64,000 bases of DNA from positions 248,001-312,000 of the forward strand of contig NZ_VSSP01000003.1 in assembly GCF_008312895.1 (NCBI RefSeq). Direction: 5' to 3'. Shown here piece after piece: positions 1 through 8,149 of the stretch. This DNA comes from Luteimonas suaedae (lineage in GTDB: Bacteria > Pseudomonadota > Gammaproteobacteria > Xanthomonadales > Xanthomonadaceae). The notes below the pieces were generated by a model. That model had not been told where the DNA came from. It saw only the letters and a list, made by a program, of their open reading frames with translations, and did no database searches. Made by a program: the position numbers and the translations under genes. Each line of letters begins with the position of its first letter. Positions within the stretch are counted from its first letter, which is position 1.

Positions 1-1
1 C

Positions 2-214
2 CGGCCGCTCGGCCGCACCGAACCCTACTGGCTGGCCAACGCCAAGGGCGGCTACCGGTTCGGCAGGACTTATCTCTTCGCCGGCGTCGACAACCTGTTC
101 GACGAGCGCACGCCGCTGCAGATCGACACCAACGCCCTGGAGCCGACGCCGTTCGACACCGCGGCGCTGCCGCGGCCGCGCAGCTGGTACGCCGGCGTGC
201 AGGTCGACTGGTGA
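2..214 (+). CDS. TonB-dependent receptor, C-terminal end (partial)
   Basis: Only the last 70 codons lie in the window; the gene begins upstream. The fragment reads as the last strands of an outer-membrane beta-barrel, with the motif GVDNLFDERTPL typical of the end of TonB-dependent siderophore receptors, and it finishes on an aromatic residue (QVDW), as barrel proteins do for BAM recognition. The TGA stop overlaps the GTG start of the PepSY gene, so the two are translationally coupled. With a PepSY-TM protein next door, a ferric-siderophore or haem receptor is the likely role; the substrate cannot be told from this end. Confidence 0.85.
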   Translation, partial: RPLGRTEPYWLANAKGGYRFGRTYLFAGVDNLFDERTPLQIDTNALEPTPFDTAALPRPRSWYAGVQVDW

Positions 215-1362
215 ACATGGACGCGCGCCGCCCCTCGCGCTGGTTCCGGCTGAACCTCTGGCTGCACCGCTGGACCAGCCTGGTCGCCACCGTGCCGTTC
301 CTGATCCTGTGCCTGACCGGCACGGTGCTGATCTTCCACGAGGAGATCGACGCGGCGATGGGCGTGGTGCCTACCGCGCAGGGCCTGGAGGACGCGCCGC
401 ACCGGCCGCTGGCCGAATCGGTGGACAACGTGCTGGAGGCATTCCCGGACGAACGCGTGCTCAGCATCGCCCTGGAACCGGAAGAGCACCCGGGCGTCCT
501 GCTGTTGTTCACCGGTCCCAAGGACGCGCACGGATTCGAGACCTTCAAGCTGCGCTTCGCCCACCTGGCCACCGCGCAGCCGACCGAGCAGGGCGTGGAC
601 ACCGACAAGACCCTGACGGGATTCCTGCTGGAACTGCACGCGCAGTGGTTCCTGGGCCCGGCCGGCGAACTGATCGGCGCCGCGATCGCCCTGCTGGTGC
701 TGGTGTCGCTGCTGTCCGGTCTGGTGGTGTACGCGCCGTACGTCAAGCGCATCGCCTTCGGCATCCTGCGCCGCGGCCGCGGGCCGCGCCTGCTGCAGCT
801 GGACCTGCACAACTTCATCGGCGCGCTGGTGCTGGGCTGGGCCTTCGCCGTCACCGTGACCGGCTTCCTGCTGGGCTTCGGCACCATCGCCACCGGCATC
901 TGGCAGAACACGGAACTGGCCGCGCTGCAGCAGCGCTATTCGGGCGATCCGGTGGACGCGCGGCGGCCGCCAGCCGACATCGACGCCGTCTACGCGGCGG
1001 CGCTGCGCGCCGCGCCGCCCGGCTGGCACGTCATCTCCGTCGTCTATCCCGATACCGAGTTCTCCACCAACCGGCACTTCACCGTGCTGGTCGGCGGCCA
1101 GGGCCTGGACGAGCGGTTGTTCCGCGTCGCGCTGGTGGATGCCGAGAACGCCCAGGTGCGCACCGTGGTCCAGCTGCCGTGGTACCTGAAAGCGATCGTG
1201 CTGTCGCAGCCGCTGCACTTCGGCGACTACGGCGGCCTGGCGCTGAAGCTGCTGTGGACCGCCTGCACCTGGCTCACCTTGTTCATCACCGCCAACGGGG
1301 CGTGGCTGTGGTGGAACCGCCGGCGCAAGCGCCGCCCGGCGCCGGCCGGAGCACCAGCATGA
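211..1362 (+). CDS. PepSY-associated TM helix (PiuB-like) protein
   Basis: 383-residue inner-membrane protein. The N-terminal motif RLNLWLHRWTSL followed by a long hydrophobic helix is the hallmark of the PepSY_TM family, whose members sit beside TonB receptors and are thought to take part in reduction or release of iron from imported siderophores. Further membrane segments lie near residues 150-175 and 200-225 and at the C-terminus (about 340-370), with a periplasmic domain between. The GTG start at 211 overlaps the receptor stop and has AGG about 7 bases upstream; an ATG at 217 is the alternative. The stop overlaps the next start (ATGA). Family is clear; the exact chemistry is not established. 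Confidence 0.85.
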   Translation: MNMDARRPSRWFRLNLWLHRWTSLVATVPFLILCLTGTVLIFHEEIDAAMGVVPTAQGLEDAPHRPLAESVDNVLEAFPDERVLSIALEPEEHPGVLLLFTGPKDAHGFETFKLRFAHLATAQPTEQGVDTDKTLTGFLLELHAQWFLGPAGELIGAAIALLVLVSLLSGLVVYAPYVKRIAFGILRRGRGPRLLQLDLHNFIGALVLGWAFAVTVTGFLLGFGTIATGIWQNTELAALQQRYSGDPVDARRPPADIDAVYAAALRAAPPGWHVISVVYPDTEFSTNRHFTVLVGGQGLDERLFRVALVDAENAQVRTVVQLPWYLKAIVLSQPLHFGDYGGLALKLLWTACTWLTLFITANGAWLWWNRRRKRRPAPAGAPA

Positions 1363-1535
1363 AGGGCCGACAGACCCTGTTGCTGGTCACGCTCCTGGCG
1401 CTGGCCTGCATCGCCGGCATCGTCGGCATGCTGCTGGCCGAAGGCGCCTGGGACTGGCTGTTCTTCGCGATGGCCGCATCGCCGCTCGCGGCCGGCGGCA
1501 TGCGCCGGGCCGCCACGCGCCGGAACGCCGCGTAG
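1359..1535 (+). CDS. Small two-helix membrane protein of the iron-uptake operon
   Basis: 58-residue protein that starts in the ATGA overlap with the PepSY gene, which argues for coupled translation and a real gene. Two hydrophobic stretches (about residues 6-27 and 32-46) are followed by an arginine-rich tail, so it is probably a small inner-membrane hairpin protein. Short proteins of this kind often close TonB receptor/PepSY operons in Xanthomonadaceae, but no function is known. It may be a helper subunit of the PepSY protein; that is inference from position only. Confidence 0.65.
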   Translation: MKGRQTLLLVTLLALACIAGIVGMLLAEGAWDWLFFAMAASPLAAGGMRRAATRRNAA

Positions 1536-1593
1536 GCGCGACCCGTCCCATGCTGCTTTCATAGTCCCGCATGCACTGGATGACGGTCTGGAG

Positions 1594-2424
1594 TCACGCG
1601 TTGTCCGCCGCCAACCGGGCTTCGATGGCCTCGCGCAAGGCCGGGCCGGACGGCAGGCGCAGGTCGAATTCGTCGCGCAGCACGTCGAGCACGGCGTCGG
1701 CGTCCGGCAGCTCGCGGCGTTCGCTGGGGGCGCCGAGGCGGTGGACGGCGAAGCTGCCGTTGCTCAGGGTCTTGCGCACTCCCGGCCCGGTACGGGCGAC
1801 GCGCAGCTGGCCGGAGAACGACGAATCCGGGTGGGTGGAGACGTACCAGTTGCCGACCTCGAAATCGATCTCCGCCTGCGGCTGCAGATCGAACACGTAC
1901 AGGCCGCGCCACGCGCCCGCCACCTGCGCGCGCAGCAGGTACTGCCCGTCGCGTTCGATCAGGCGGTAGGTTTCGTGCGGGGTGGCCTGCGGCGCGTCGG
2001 TGTCCAGCCGCAGCGGCCCGGTCGGCACCATGCCGCCGAAGCCGACGTCGGCGGCGTAGCGGACGCCGTCGATCGTCACCAGCACCAGCATGTGGGTGCG
2101 CGCGGTCAGCGCGTCTTCGGGGCCGCCCATCACCACCCGCGCGGTCAGCCCGCGCGCGTCGAACCCAAGCCGTTGCAGCAACGCCAGGAACAGGCGGTTG
2201 AGCTCGAAGCAGTAGCCGCCGCGCCCGTCGTGCAGCAGCTTGCGCTCCAGCGACGGCAGGTCGACCGGCACCGGCGCGTGCATCAGCGTGGTGATCGTCT
2301 CGAAAGCGAACGCCGCAGTGTGCCGGCGCTGCAGCTCGCGCAGCGTCTCCAGCGTCGGCGGCGGCGGTGCGGGATAGTCCAGGCGGCTCAGGTAGAGATG
2401 GATGTCCTTCAGCGGTGTCGACAT
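1594..2424 (-). CDS. Arylamine N-acetyltransferase
   Basis: 276-residue cytoplasmic enzyme of the NAT family, which moves an acetyl group from acetyl-CoA to arylamines, hydrazines and N-hydroxyarylamines by a cysteine acyl-enzyme. The family triad is visible: Cys72 in GGYCFELN, His111 in RTHMLVL and Asp126 in AADVGFGG. Length matches the usual 270-280 residues. I start it at the ATG at 2424 (MSTPLKDIHLYLSRL), the normal N-terminus of the family; the open frame runs further upstream without homology. It is a single gene; bacterial NATs act on xenobiotics or in aromatic polyketide synthesis, and nothing nearby indicates which. Confidence 0.93.
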   Translation of the reverse strand: MSTPLKDIHLYLSRLDYPAPPPPTLETLRELQRRHTAAFAFETITTLMHAPVPVDLPSLERKLLHDGRGGYCFELNRLFLALLQRLGFDARGLTARVVMGGPEDALTARTHMLVLVTIDGVRYAADVGFGGMVPTGPLRLDTDAPQATPHETYRLIERDGQYLLRAQVAGAWRGLYVFDLQPQAEIDFEVGNWYVSTHPDSSFSGQLRVARTGPGVRKTLSNGSFAVHRLGAPSERRELPDADAVLDVLRDEFDLRLPSGPALREAIEARLAADNA

Positions 2425-2699
2425 CGCTGTGTTCCCGGTCTCCTGGCGTTGGGCGCACGGTATGGCCTCAAGCTTGATTGAGGTCAAGGATGCGGAGGCG
2501 TCATGGGCGGAACGGTGCGATGCGCACCGAACTCGGGCGCCATGCGTTTCGCGGAGCCGGGCGAACGGATGATCCATGCGAATCCCGCGACCGGATGACC
2601 AGCATCGATGCCTGAGGCACGCATCACCCACCTTTCACCGATTTCTTCTGCCGCGACGGGTAGCCTCGCTCCCGCCCTCGCACCATGGAGCACCGATCG

Positions 2700-3563
2700 A
2701 TGCATATCGTCCTTGGCGGAACCGGCCACGTCGGCAGCGCAGTCTGCGCCGCGCTGCTGGCCCGCGGCCAGCCGGTGACGGTGGTGACCCGCGACGCGGC
2801 GCGAGCGACGCGCCAGCAACGGCTCGGCGCCACGATCGCGGAAGCCGACATCCTCGACACCGCTGCGCTGCGCGACGTCTTCCGCTCCGGCCGCCGCGCC
2901 TTCCTGCTCAACCCACCCGCCGCGCCGTCCAGCGATACCGACGAAGCCGAGCATCGCAGCGTCCGCGCCATCGTCGCGGCGCTCGAGGGCTCGGGCCTGG
3001 AAAAGGTGGTCGCCGAATCCACTTACGGCGCCCAGCCGGGGCGGCGCATCGGCGATCTCGGTATCCTGCACGAGTTCGAACGCCTGCTGTCGCGCCAGCC
3101 GATCGCGGTCGAGGTGATCCGTGCCGCCTATTACATTAGCAACTGGGACGGCGCGGTGGATCCGGCCAGGGAGGAGGGCCGCCTGGACACCATGATTCCC
3201 GCGGACTTCCGCTTGCCCATGGTCGCGCCGGAGGACATCGGCGAGGTGGCGGCCGGTCTCATGATCGACGACGCCGCGGGCCAAGGCCCCCACTACGTCG
3301 AGGGCCCGGCACGCTACACGCCAGCCGACGTCGCGCAGGCGTTTTCGCACGCCCTCGGGCGCGATGTCGAAGTACGGGCGGTACCGCGCCCGCAGTGGGT
3401 AGAGGCCTTCAGGGCGATGGGATTCTCATCGGCCGCGGCAGAGTCGTATGCGGGGATGACCGCGCGTACGGTGGACAACGCAACGTGGCCCGCGCATCCG
3501 ATCCGTGGCACTACCGTGCTGCGCGACTACGTCGCACAGCGGGTCGCCGAAGCGGCCGCCTGA
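2700..3563 (+). CDS. NmrA-like NAD(P)-binding protein (atypical SDR)
   Basis: 287-residue protein with an N-terminal Rossmann motif, MHIVLGGTGHVGSAV (GGxGxxG), as in the NmrA/TMR subfamily of extended short-chain dehydrogenases. These bind NAD(P) and act as redox sensors or as quinone/flavin reductases; members often lack the classical YxxxK active site, and none is evident here. The ATG at 2700 is chosen because GGAG sits 9 bases upstream; an in-frame ATG at 2685 overlaps that ribosome site. It diverges from the N-acetyltransferase gene across about 275 bp. Substrate unknown. Confidence 0.85.
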   Translation: MHIVLGGTGHVGSAVCAALLARGQPVTVVTRDAARATRQQRLGATIAEADILDTAALRDVFRSGRRAFLLNPPAAPSSDTDEAEHRSVRAIVAALEGSGLEKVVAESTYGAQPGRRIGDLGILHEFERLLSRQPIAVEVIRAAYYISNWDGAVDPAREEGRLDTMIPADFRLPMVAPEDIGEVAAGLMIDDAAGQGPHYVEGPARYTPADVAQAFSHALGRDVEVRAVPRPQWVEAFRAMGFSSAAAESYAGMTARTVDNATWPAHPIRGTTVLRDYVAQRVAEAAA

Positions 3564-3763
3564 CCGGGCACATCGTCGGCTACTTCCTCCCTTTGAAGAA
3601 GGAGGTTGAAGGCCTCAGGCCGCCTTCGACGGGTCAGCTCGCCGACCCCGGCCATTGCAAGTCATCGCGATGTGCGCGATTTTGCGCTGCAAGCGCGCCG
3701 TCACGCCCCCTTATGTCGCTGCAGGCAACCCAGGGCAGGCAGGAGTGCAGGGAGGAACCGGAC

Positions 3764-5272
3764 ATGACCTTCAGACCCCTTCGACCTTGCACCATCGTCG
3801 CCAGCCTGTTGATCGCGGCAGGCACGGCAGCTGCGGGGGACGGGTTCCCCCCCGGCTCTGCGGCGGACAACAATCTGCGAGAGTCGACCGCAGATCCTGC
3901 GCCCACCATCGTTCTTTCGCCTTGCACCCTCCCGGACGTGGCCCAGGCGGCCCGGTGCGGCGTGCTGGTCGTTCCGGAGAATCCCGATCGACCGGATGGT
4001 CGTCAGCTCTCGATTGGCGTGGCCGTCGTTCCCGCTTCCGGAGGCCAGGCGCTTTCGGACCCGATCGTTCCGTTGATGGGTGGCCCCGGGGAAGATGCGA
4101 TCAGCGCGGCCGCGCTGTACGCAGACCAGTTCGCGTCGCTGCACCGCGACCGCGACCTCCTGCTGGTCGACCAGCGCGGGACGGGGCGGTCCGGCGCTTT
4201 GCGATGCGGCCTCCATTCCGCCGGGGAACCGGCACCGAACCTTCGCGACTTCTTTCCGCCCGCCGCGGTCACGCGTTGTGAACGGCGGTTGCGCACCCGC
4301 GCCGACCTGACCCAGTACACCTACGCTCACTTCGCAAGTGATCTCGAACGCGTCCGAAAGGCGCTCGGCTATGGGCGGCTGAACCTGTTCGCAGGCTCGT
4401 ACGGGACACGGGCCGCACAGGTGTACCTTCGCGCCTACCCGAACAGCGTGCGGACTGCGTATCTCGGCAGCGTCGTGCCGATCGACGTGGTGACCCCGCT
4501 CGTCATGGCAAAAACGGCGCAAGAAGCCCTGGAAGATACGTTCAGCGCCTGCGCTGCCGATTCCGCCTGCCGCGCAGCCTTCCCCGACCTGCGCGACGAG
4601 TTTGCCCGGATTCTTGCCAGGTTGGATGCGGGCGAGGTGCGCGCCATCCTTCCCGGCCGCACCGGCACCGTGCCGATGCAGCGGGGGCGCGTCGTCGAGT
4701 GGTTTCGCTCACTGCTCTACAGGCCCAAGAGCGCCGCAAGACTCCCGTGGCTGATCCACCAGGCCCACGAAGGAGACTGGAGCCCGATCGTCGAAGGCAT
4801 CCTGTCACAAGCGCAGGGGATGGATTCCGCCATCAGCCTGGGCCTGTTCTTCTCGATCACATGCGCCGAGGACATGGCGTTTCTGGATGAGAAGGATATT
4901 GTGGCTCAGTCACGGGACACGGCTCTAGGCGACTATCGCGTGCGTCAGCAACAGGTTGCCTGCAAGCCTTGGCCCAAGGCTTCACTTCCGGCGGAGTACC
5001 GAACGCCGGTGCGCTCGTCGGTACCCGTCATGTTCGTTTCCGGCGATATCGACGGCGGCTCGCCGCTTTGGTTCACGGACCGTGTCGCCAAGGGCTTCTC
5101 CGATCGCGTCCAAGTCGTGCAAGGCGGCCGGGGGCACACCCAGTGGACCGAGTGCGTGGGGCAGCTGTACGAGCGATTCGTGCGCACGGGTGCAACACGT
5201 GGACTGGACGGTTCTTCCTGCAAAGCAATGCCACGACCACCATTCGAGACACGCCGGGGAAACGGTCCCTGA
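3764..5272 (+). CDS. Exported alpha/beta hydrolase, TAP/proline iminopeptidase type
   Basis: 502-residue protein of peptidase family S33 (TAP-like). An N-terminal signal peptide ends near residue 24 (AAGTAAAG). Family marks follow in order: the MGGPGE oxyanion loop (about 105), DQRGTGRSG (about 136), nucleophile Ser212 in FAGSYGTRAAQVY, the acid in SGDIDGGSP and the histidine in GRGHTQW. The C-terminal TAP-like domain carries paired cysteines. It should be a periplasmic or secreted peptidase or esterase. Start is fixed by a strong GGAGGA at 3751-3756; the frame is open further upstream without signal sequence or homology. It stands alone. Confidence 0.9.
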   Translation: MTFRPLRPCTIVASLLIAAGTAAAGDGFPPGSAADNNLRESTADPAPTIVLSPCTLPDVAQAARCGVLVVPENPDRPDGRQLSIGVAVVPASGGQALSDPIVPLMGGPGEDAISAAALYADQFASLHRDRDLLLVDQRGTGRSGALRCGLHSAGEPAPNLRDFFPPAAVTRCERRLRTRADLTQYTYAHFASDLERVRKALGYGRLNLFAGSYGTRAAQVYLRAYPNSVRTAYLGSVVPIDVVTPLVMAKTAQEALEDTFSACAADSACRAAFPDLRDEFARILARLDAGEVRAILPGRTGTVPMQRGRVVEWFRSLLYRPKSAARLPWLIHQAHEGDWSPIVEGILSQAQGMDSAISLGLFFSITCAEDMAFLDEKDIVAQSRDTALGDYRVRQQQVACKPWPKASLPAEYRTPVRSSVPVMFVSGDIDGGSPLWFTDRVAKGFSDRVQVVQGGRGHTQWTECVGQLYERFVRTGATRGLDGSSCKAMPRPPFETRRGNGP

Positions 5273-5440
5273 CCCTTGAGATACCCGGATCCGCACGTCC
5301 ACTACGACGATCGCATCGTCGGATGGGCCGGCTTCCACTACGTAGGGTCGGACGCGCGAGTCGCACCGCTTCCTGCGCACGCGCGCGCTTGCCGATCGGC
5401 ATTCGGCCGCGGGTCAGCCATCCGCGGCTGTTCGCTGCCT

Positions 5441-5923
5441 TCACGCCTTCGCCAACTGCTCCGCGTAGCGCCGCAGGTAGAGCGGCCAGCCGCCTTCGCC
5501 GGCGACACCGTCACGCGCGCGCTCCCAGCCGTCGCCGTGCCGCTCGAGATTGCGGTGCTCGAGCTCGACCCGGGTGCGGTCCGGCGCCTCGGAGATGAAG
5601 CGCACCTCGACCTCGCTGGCCTTGGCGGGATCGGTTTCCAGACGCCATCGCGGGCTGATGTCCCAGCTGATCACGACGCGGTCCGGCGGCTCGTAGGCCA
5701 GGACCCGCGCCCAGCGGCATTCGCTGCCGTCGACGCCGCGGTCGTAGAGATGGCCGCCCACCCGCGGCTCGAACACCGTCTCCGCGATCGGCACGGCCAG
5801 CAGGTTGTGCTCGCGCGGCTTGAAACTGCCGAACTCCTCGGTGAAGACCCGGAAGGCGCGCTCGATGGGCGCCTCGACCATGATCTGCAGCCGTACGGAC
5901 GTTTCCGCTACCTGTGTGTTCAC
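5441..5923 (-). CDS. SRPBCC (AHSA1-like) domain protein
   Basis: 160-residue START/Bet v1-fold protein of the AHSA1 (Aha1 C-terminal-like) group, which has a single ligand-binding cavity. The N-terminal phrase IMVEAPIERAFRVFTEEFGSF and the C-terminal helix ending GWPLYLRRYAEQLAK are typical. The start overlaps the end of the ArsR gene by 4 bases (ATGA), so the two form one unit. ArsR-SRPBCC pairs are common in bacteria; the SRPBCC partner is thought to bind a small hydrophobic ligand or affect a membrane or lipid process, but the ligand is unknown. Confidence 0.88.
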   Translation of the reverse strand: MNTQVAETSVRLQIMVEAPIERAFRVFTEEFGSFKPREHNLLAVPIAETVFEPRVGGHLYDRGVDGSECRWARVLAYEPPDRVVISWDISPRWRLETDPAKASEVEVRFISEAPDRTRVELEHRNLERHGDGWERARDGVAGEGGWPLYLRRYAEQLAKA

Positions 5924-6240
5924 GATTCCTCCTCGTTGGTTTGCTCCGCGATCCGCTTGTAGGCGGCCAGTGACTTGCTCCAGAAGCGCTCCAGGTCGGC
6001 GCGAAGCGCGGCCACGCCGACCGGGTTGAGGCTGTAGATGCGGCGGGTTCCGGCCGGGTGGTCCATCACCAGGCCGGCCTCCTTGAGCACCTTCAGGTGC
6101 TGCGAGACCGCGGGGCGGCTGACGGGCAGTTCACGGGCGATCTCGACGACGGCGCATGACCGGTCCGCGATCCGCTCGAAGATGGCCCGACGTGTCGGGT
6201 CGCCGAGGGCGGTCCAGGGGTCTACTTGGTAAGTATTCAC
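5920..6240 (-). CDS. ArsR/SmtB-family repressor, SRPBCC-linked type
   Basis: Winged-helix regulator of about 106 residues. The motif WTALGDPTRRAIFERIA and the recognition region ELPVSRPAVSQHLKVLKEAGLV are diagnostic. No CxC or other metal-site cysteines are present, so it is the non-metal subgroup that pairs with SRPBCC proteins. I choose the GTG at 6240 (VNTYQVDPW): the ATG at 6264 lies inside the spacer of the only good promoter (TTGACG/TAACTT), so it would not be transcribed. With the GTG start the message is nearly leaderless. It probably represses its own operon from the inverted repeat at 6245-6262. Confidence 0.85.
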   Translation of the reverse strand: MNTYQVDPWTALGDPTRRAIFERIADRSCAVVEIARELPVSRPAVSQHLKVLKEAGLVMDHPAGTRRIYSLNPVGVAALRADLERFWSKSLAAYKRIAEQTNEEES

Positions 6241-6276
6241 GAACGGTAAGTTAATTCTTACCATTGGCGACGTCAA
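6228..6276 (-). promoter_or_regulatory. Promoter and ArsR operator of the arsR-SRPBCC unit
   Basis: On the minus strand a -35 TTGACG (6276-6271) and a -10 TAACTT (6253-6248) are 17 bases apart. Overlapping the -10 is an inverted repeat GGTAAG-TTAATT-CTTACC at 6245-6262, and a third GGTAAG half-site occurs at 6228-6233. An AT-rich 6-6-6 dyad covering the -10 is a normal ArsR-family operator position. The predicted transcript would begin at or next to the GTG start at 6240. Confidence 0.65.
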
Positions 6277-6349
6277 CCATCTCGGCGCGATGCGACCGCC
6301 CCGCCGAACGGCCGGGGCGCGAGTCATCCGACCGGCGACCCGATCCCCG

Positions 6350-7096
6350 TCAGCGAATGCCGCCGCCGGCGAACAGCTGCTCACCGGTCAGCCAGTACGA
6401 ATCGTTCGAGGCCAGGAACACCGCGATCGAGGCGATGTCGTCGGGCTGGCCGACGCGGCCGAGCGGCGTGTGCGCCACCACGCCGGCTTCCATGTCGGAA
6501 CCGGTGATGCCGGCCGCCTGCGTGCCTTCGGTGACGATCATGCCCGGGTTCAGCGCATTGACGCGGATCCTGCGCGGGCCCAGCTCCTGCGCGAGCACGC
6601 CGGTGATCGCGTCCACCGCGCCCTTGGTGCCGGCATAGACCGCGCTGTCCGGCGGCACGATACGGGTGATCACCGAGCCGATATTGATGATGCTGGCCCC
6701 CTCGCCCATATGCCGGGCCGCCGCCTGCGTGGTCAGCAGCAGGCCGAGCACGTTGACGTCGAACTGGCGGCGGAATTCGTCCTCGGTGATCTCCTCGAGC
6801 GGCGCGAAGCCGTACACGCCCGAGTTGTTGACGAGCACGTCGAGCCGGCCGAACCGCTCGATCGCCGCATCGACGATCGCCTGCGCATCGGCCTGCTTCG
6901 ACACGTCGCCGCGCACCGCGATCGCCTGCCCGCCGGCCGCGGCGATCCGGTCGACGACCGCGTCGGCGCCGTCCTTGCTCGACGCGTAGTTGACGACCAC
7001 CGACGCGCCTTCGGCGGCCAGGCCCCGGGCGATGGCAGCGCCGATGCCCTTGGAGGCACCGGTGACGATGGCGACCTTGTCCTGCAGCTTGCTCAT
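6350..7096 (-). CDS. SDR-family oxidoreductase (FabG-like)
   Basis: 248-residue classical short-chain dehydrogenase/reductase. It has the cofactor motif TGASKGIGAAIA, the NNSG structural motif, and catalytic Ser and YAGTK (Tyr-x-x-x-Lys); the C-terminal end EQLFAGGGIR is typical. The asparagine after a basic strand (VVNYASSK) favours NADP(H). Start is set at 7096, with AGGAA about 10 bases upstream; the frame is open 15 codons further without homology. It lies upstream of, and in the same direction as, the ArsR unit, which has its own promoter, so it may be independent. Substrate cannot be predicted. Confidence 0.9.
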   Translation of the reverse strand: MSKLQDKVAIVTGASKGIGAAIARGLAAEGASVVVNYASSKDGADAVVDRIAAAGGQAIAVRGDVSKQADAQAIVDAAIERFGRLDVLVNNSGVYGFAPLEEITEDEFRRQFDVNVLGLLLTTQAAARHMGEGASIINIGSVITRIVPPDSAVYAGTKGAVDAITGVLAQELGPRRIRVNALNPGMIVTEGTQAAGITGSDMEAGVVAHTPLGRVGQPDDIASIAVFLASNDSYWLTGEQLFAGGGIR

Positions 7097-7357
7097 TTCG
7101 ATTTCCTGATTCGTGGGATGGGCTGCGATGCCGACGCACATGCGCCGTCGCCATCGACACCCACGAAATGCGAACGCGGCGGGACCACGAAAAGACGCGA
7201 TCGGGGGAATGAGCGTCCCACGGGCGGGAGGACCGTCACCGCCGGCAGCCAGGCCATGCGTGCCACGGCGTTATTGCGCCCGCCGCGGCGCCGGTGCGTC
7301 GCTCACCAGCGCGGTCGTGGTCAGCAGCGAGACGCTTGGATGCCGGGAAACCCGACC

Positions 7358-7765
7358 TCAGGTCACCTTCGGCAGGTTGCCGATGTACTCGATGCCCATC
7401 ACCTTCAGCACGACATTTCGGAACGCCTTTCCGACCGGATAGAAAATCCGTGCCCTGCGCTGGTTGCCGAAAAGCCAGAAGTTGAGCCGGTTGAAGAGCC
7501 CCGAAGGCGTACTGAGGAGAGACATCATCCATATCGCGTCCGGGCCGTAATACAGCACGTCCTTGAACTTGAGCACCATGCCCTGGTCTATATCGAGCCC
7601 GGCGGCGGTGATCTCTTCCATCAATGGTCCGGGCTGGCGCGCGTCTACCAGATGCAGATCGCCGACGGCGGCACGGATGCGGGCATAGCGACACCAGGTG
7701 GTACAGACCGGACATTCGCCGTCGTAGACCAGCCATGCCTGGTCCTTGCCGTGGTTCGAGATCAT
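7358..7765 (-). CDS. DCC-family thiol-disulfide oxidoreductase (DUF393)
   Basis: 135-residue protein with the family signature YDGECPVC at residues 14-21, i.e. a CPVC redox motif in a thioredoxin-like fold, followed by the aromatic-rich C-terminal half (LYYGPDAIWMMSLL). DUF393 proteins are small oxidoreductases of uncertain partner. It has its own ATG at 7765 and lies 261 bp upstream of the SDR, so co-transcription is uncertain. Confidence 0.87.
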   Translation of the reverse strand: MISNHGKDQAWLVYDGECPVCTTWCRYARIRAAVGDLHLVDARQPGPLMEEITAAGLDIDQGMVLKFKDVLYYGPDAIWMMSLLSTPSGLFNRLNFWLFGNQRRARIFYPVGKAFRNVVLKVMGIEYIGNLPKVT

Positions 7766-8149
7766 GGCGCGTTCCTGTTCCGGGGCGCGGTGCGTCGGAT
7801 GGACTGGCTCCGATTATGCAGGACCGGACGTACGAGCCTCATCGCCTGAGTAAAGACACTGATCCTCGCCAGCCGCCTTCCGGGAGATCGTGTCGCATGC
7901 ATAGACCCGCAGGACTAGAGCGGGTGACCGTCAAGGCCCGGCGACCAGGGCCCTGGCGCTCCACTGCCTGAGCAGGAAATTGGCGACCGAGAAGCAGCCG
8001 GGGAGGTCCTTGTTCAAAAGCACGATTGCGGATCAAACCGGTGTCGGAAAAAAAGCCGACATCGTCGCCTCACTGCCCCTAGCCGCGACCACGCGGCAGT
8101 GGCCTCCGACGAAAGCTTCGTCTTGCACACCCACTGTCAAATGGATCAC
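7766..8149. other. Intergenic stretch without a gene
   Basis: No supported coding frame was found in these 384 bases. The only structure seen is a short dyad TGTCGG-AAAAAAAG-CCGACA at 8042-8061, about 90 bases past the end of the pump operon; it might take part in ending minus-strand transcription, but it is not a canonical terminator. Confidence 0.5.

Noticed and set aside
70..1218. Long minus-strand open frame across the PepSY gene
   Set aside because: It is a GC-rich shadow frame with low-complexity His/Gln/Arg composition; the plus-strand frame has clear family motifs.
3575..3613. CTTCCTCC...GGAGG inverted segment after the NmrA-like gene as terminator
   Set aside because: The stem is short and interrupted and no T-run follows.
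6241..6384. Longer ArsR start (ATG at 6264 or the further upstream start at 6384)
   Set aside because: Both lie in or upstream of the only good promoter, and the extra residues show no homology.
8042..8061. TGTCGG-A7G-CCGACA dyad as terminator of the RND operon
   Set aside because: The T-tract is in the loop, not after the stem, so it is not a standard terminator; noted only as structure.
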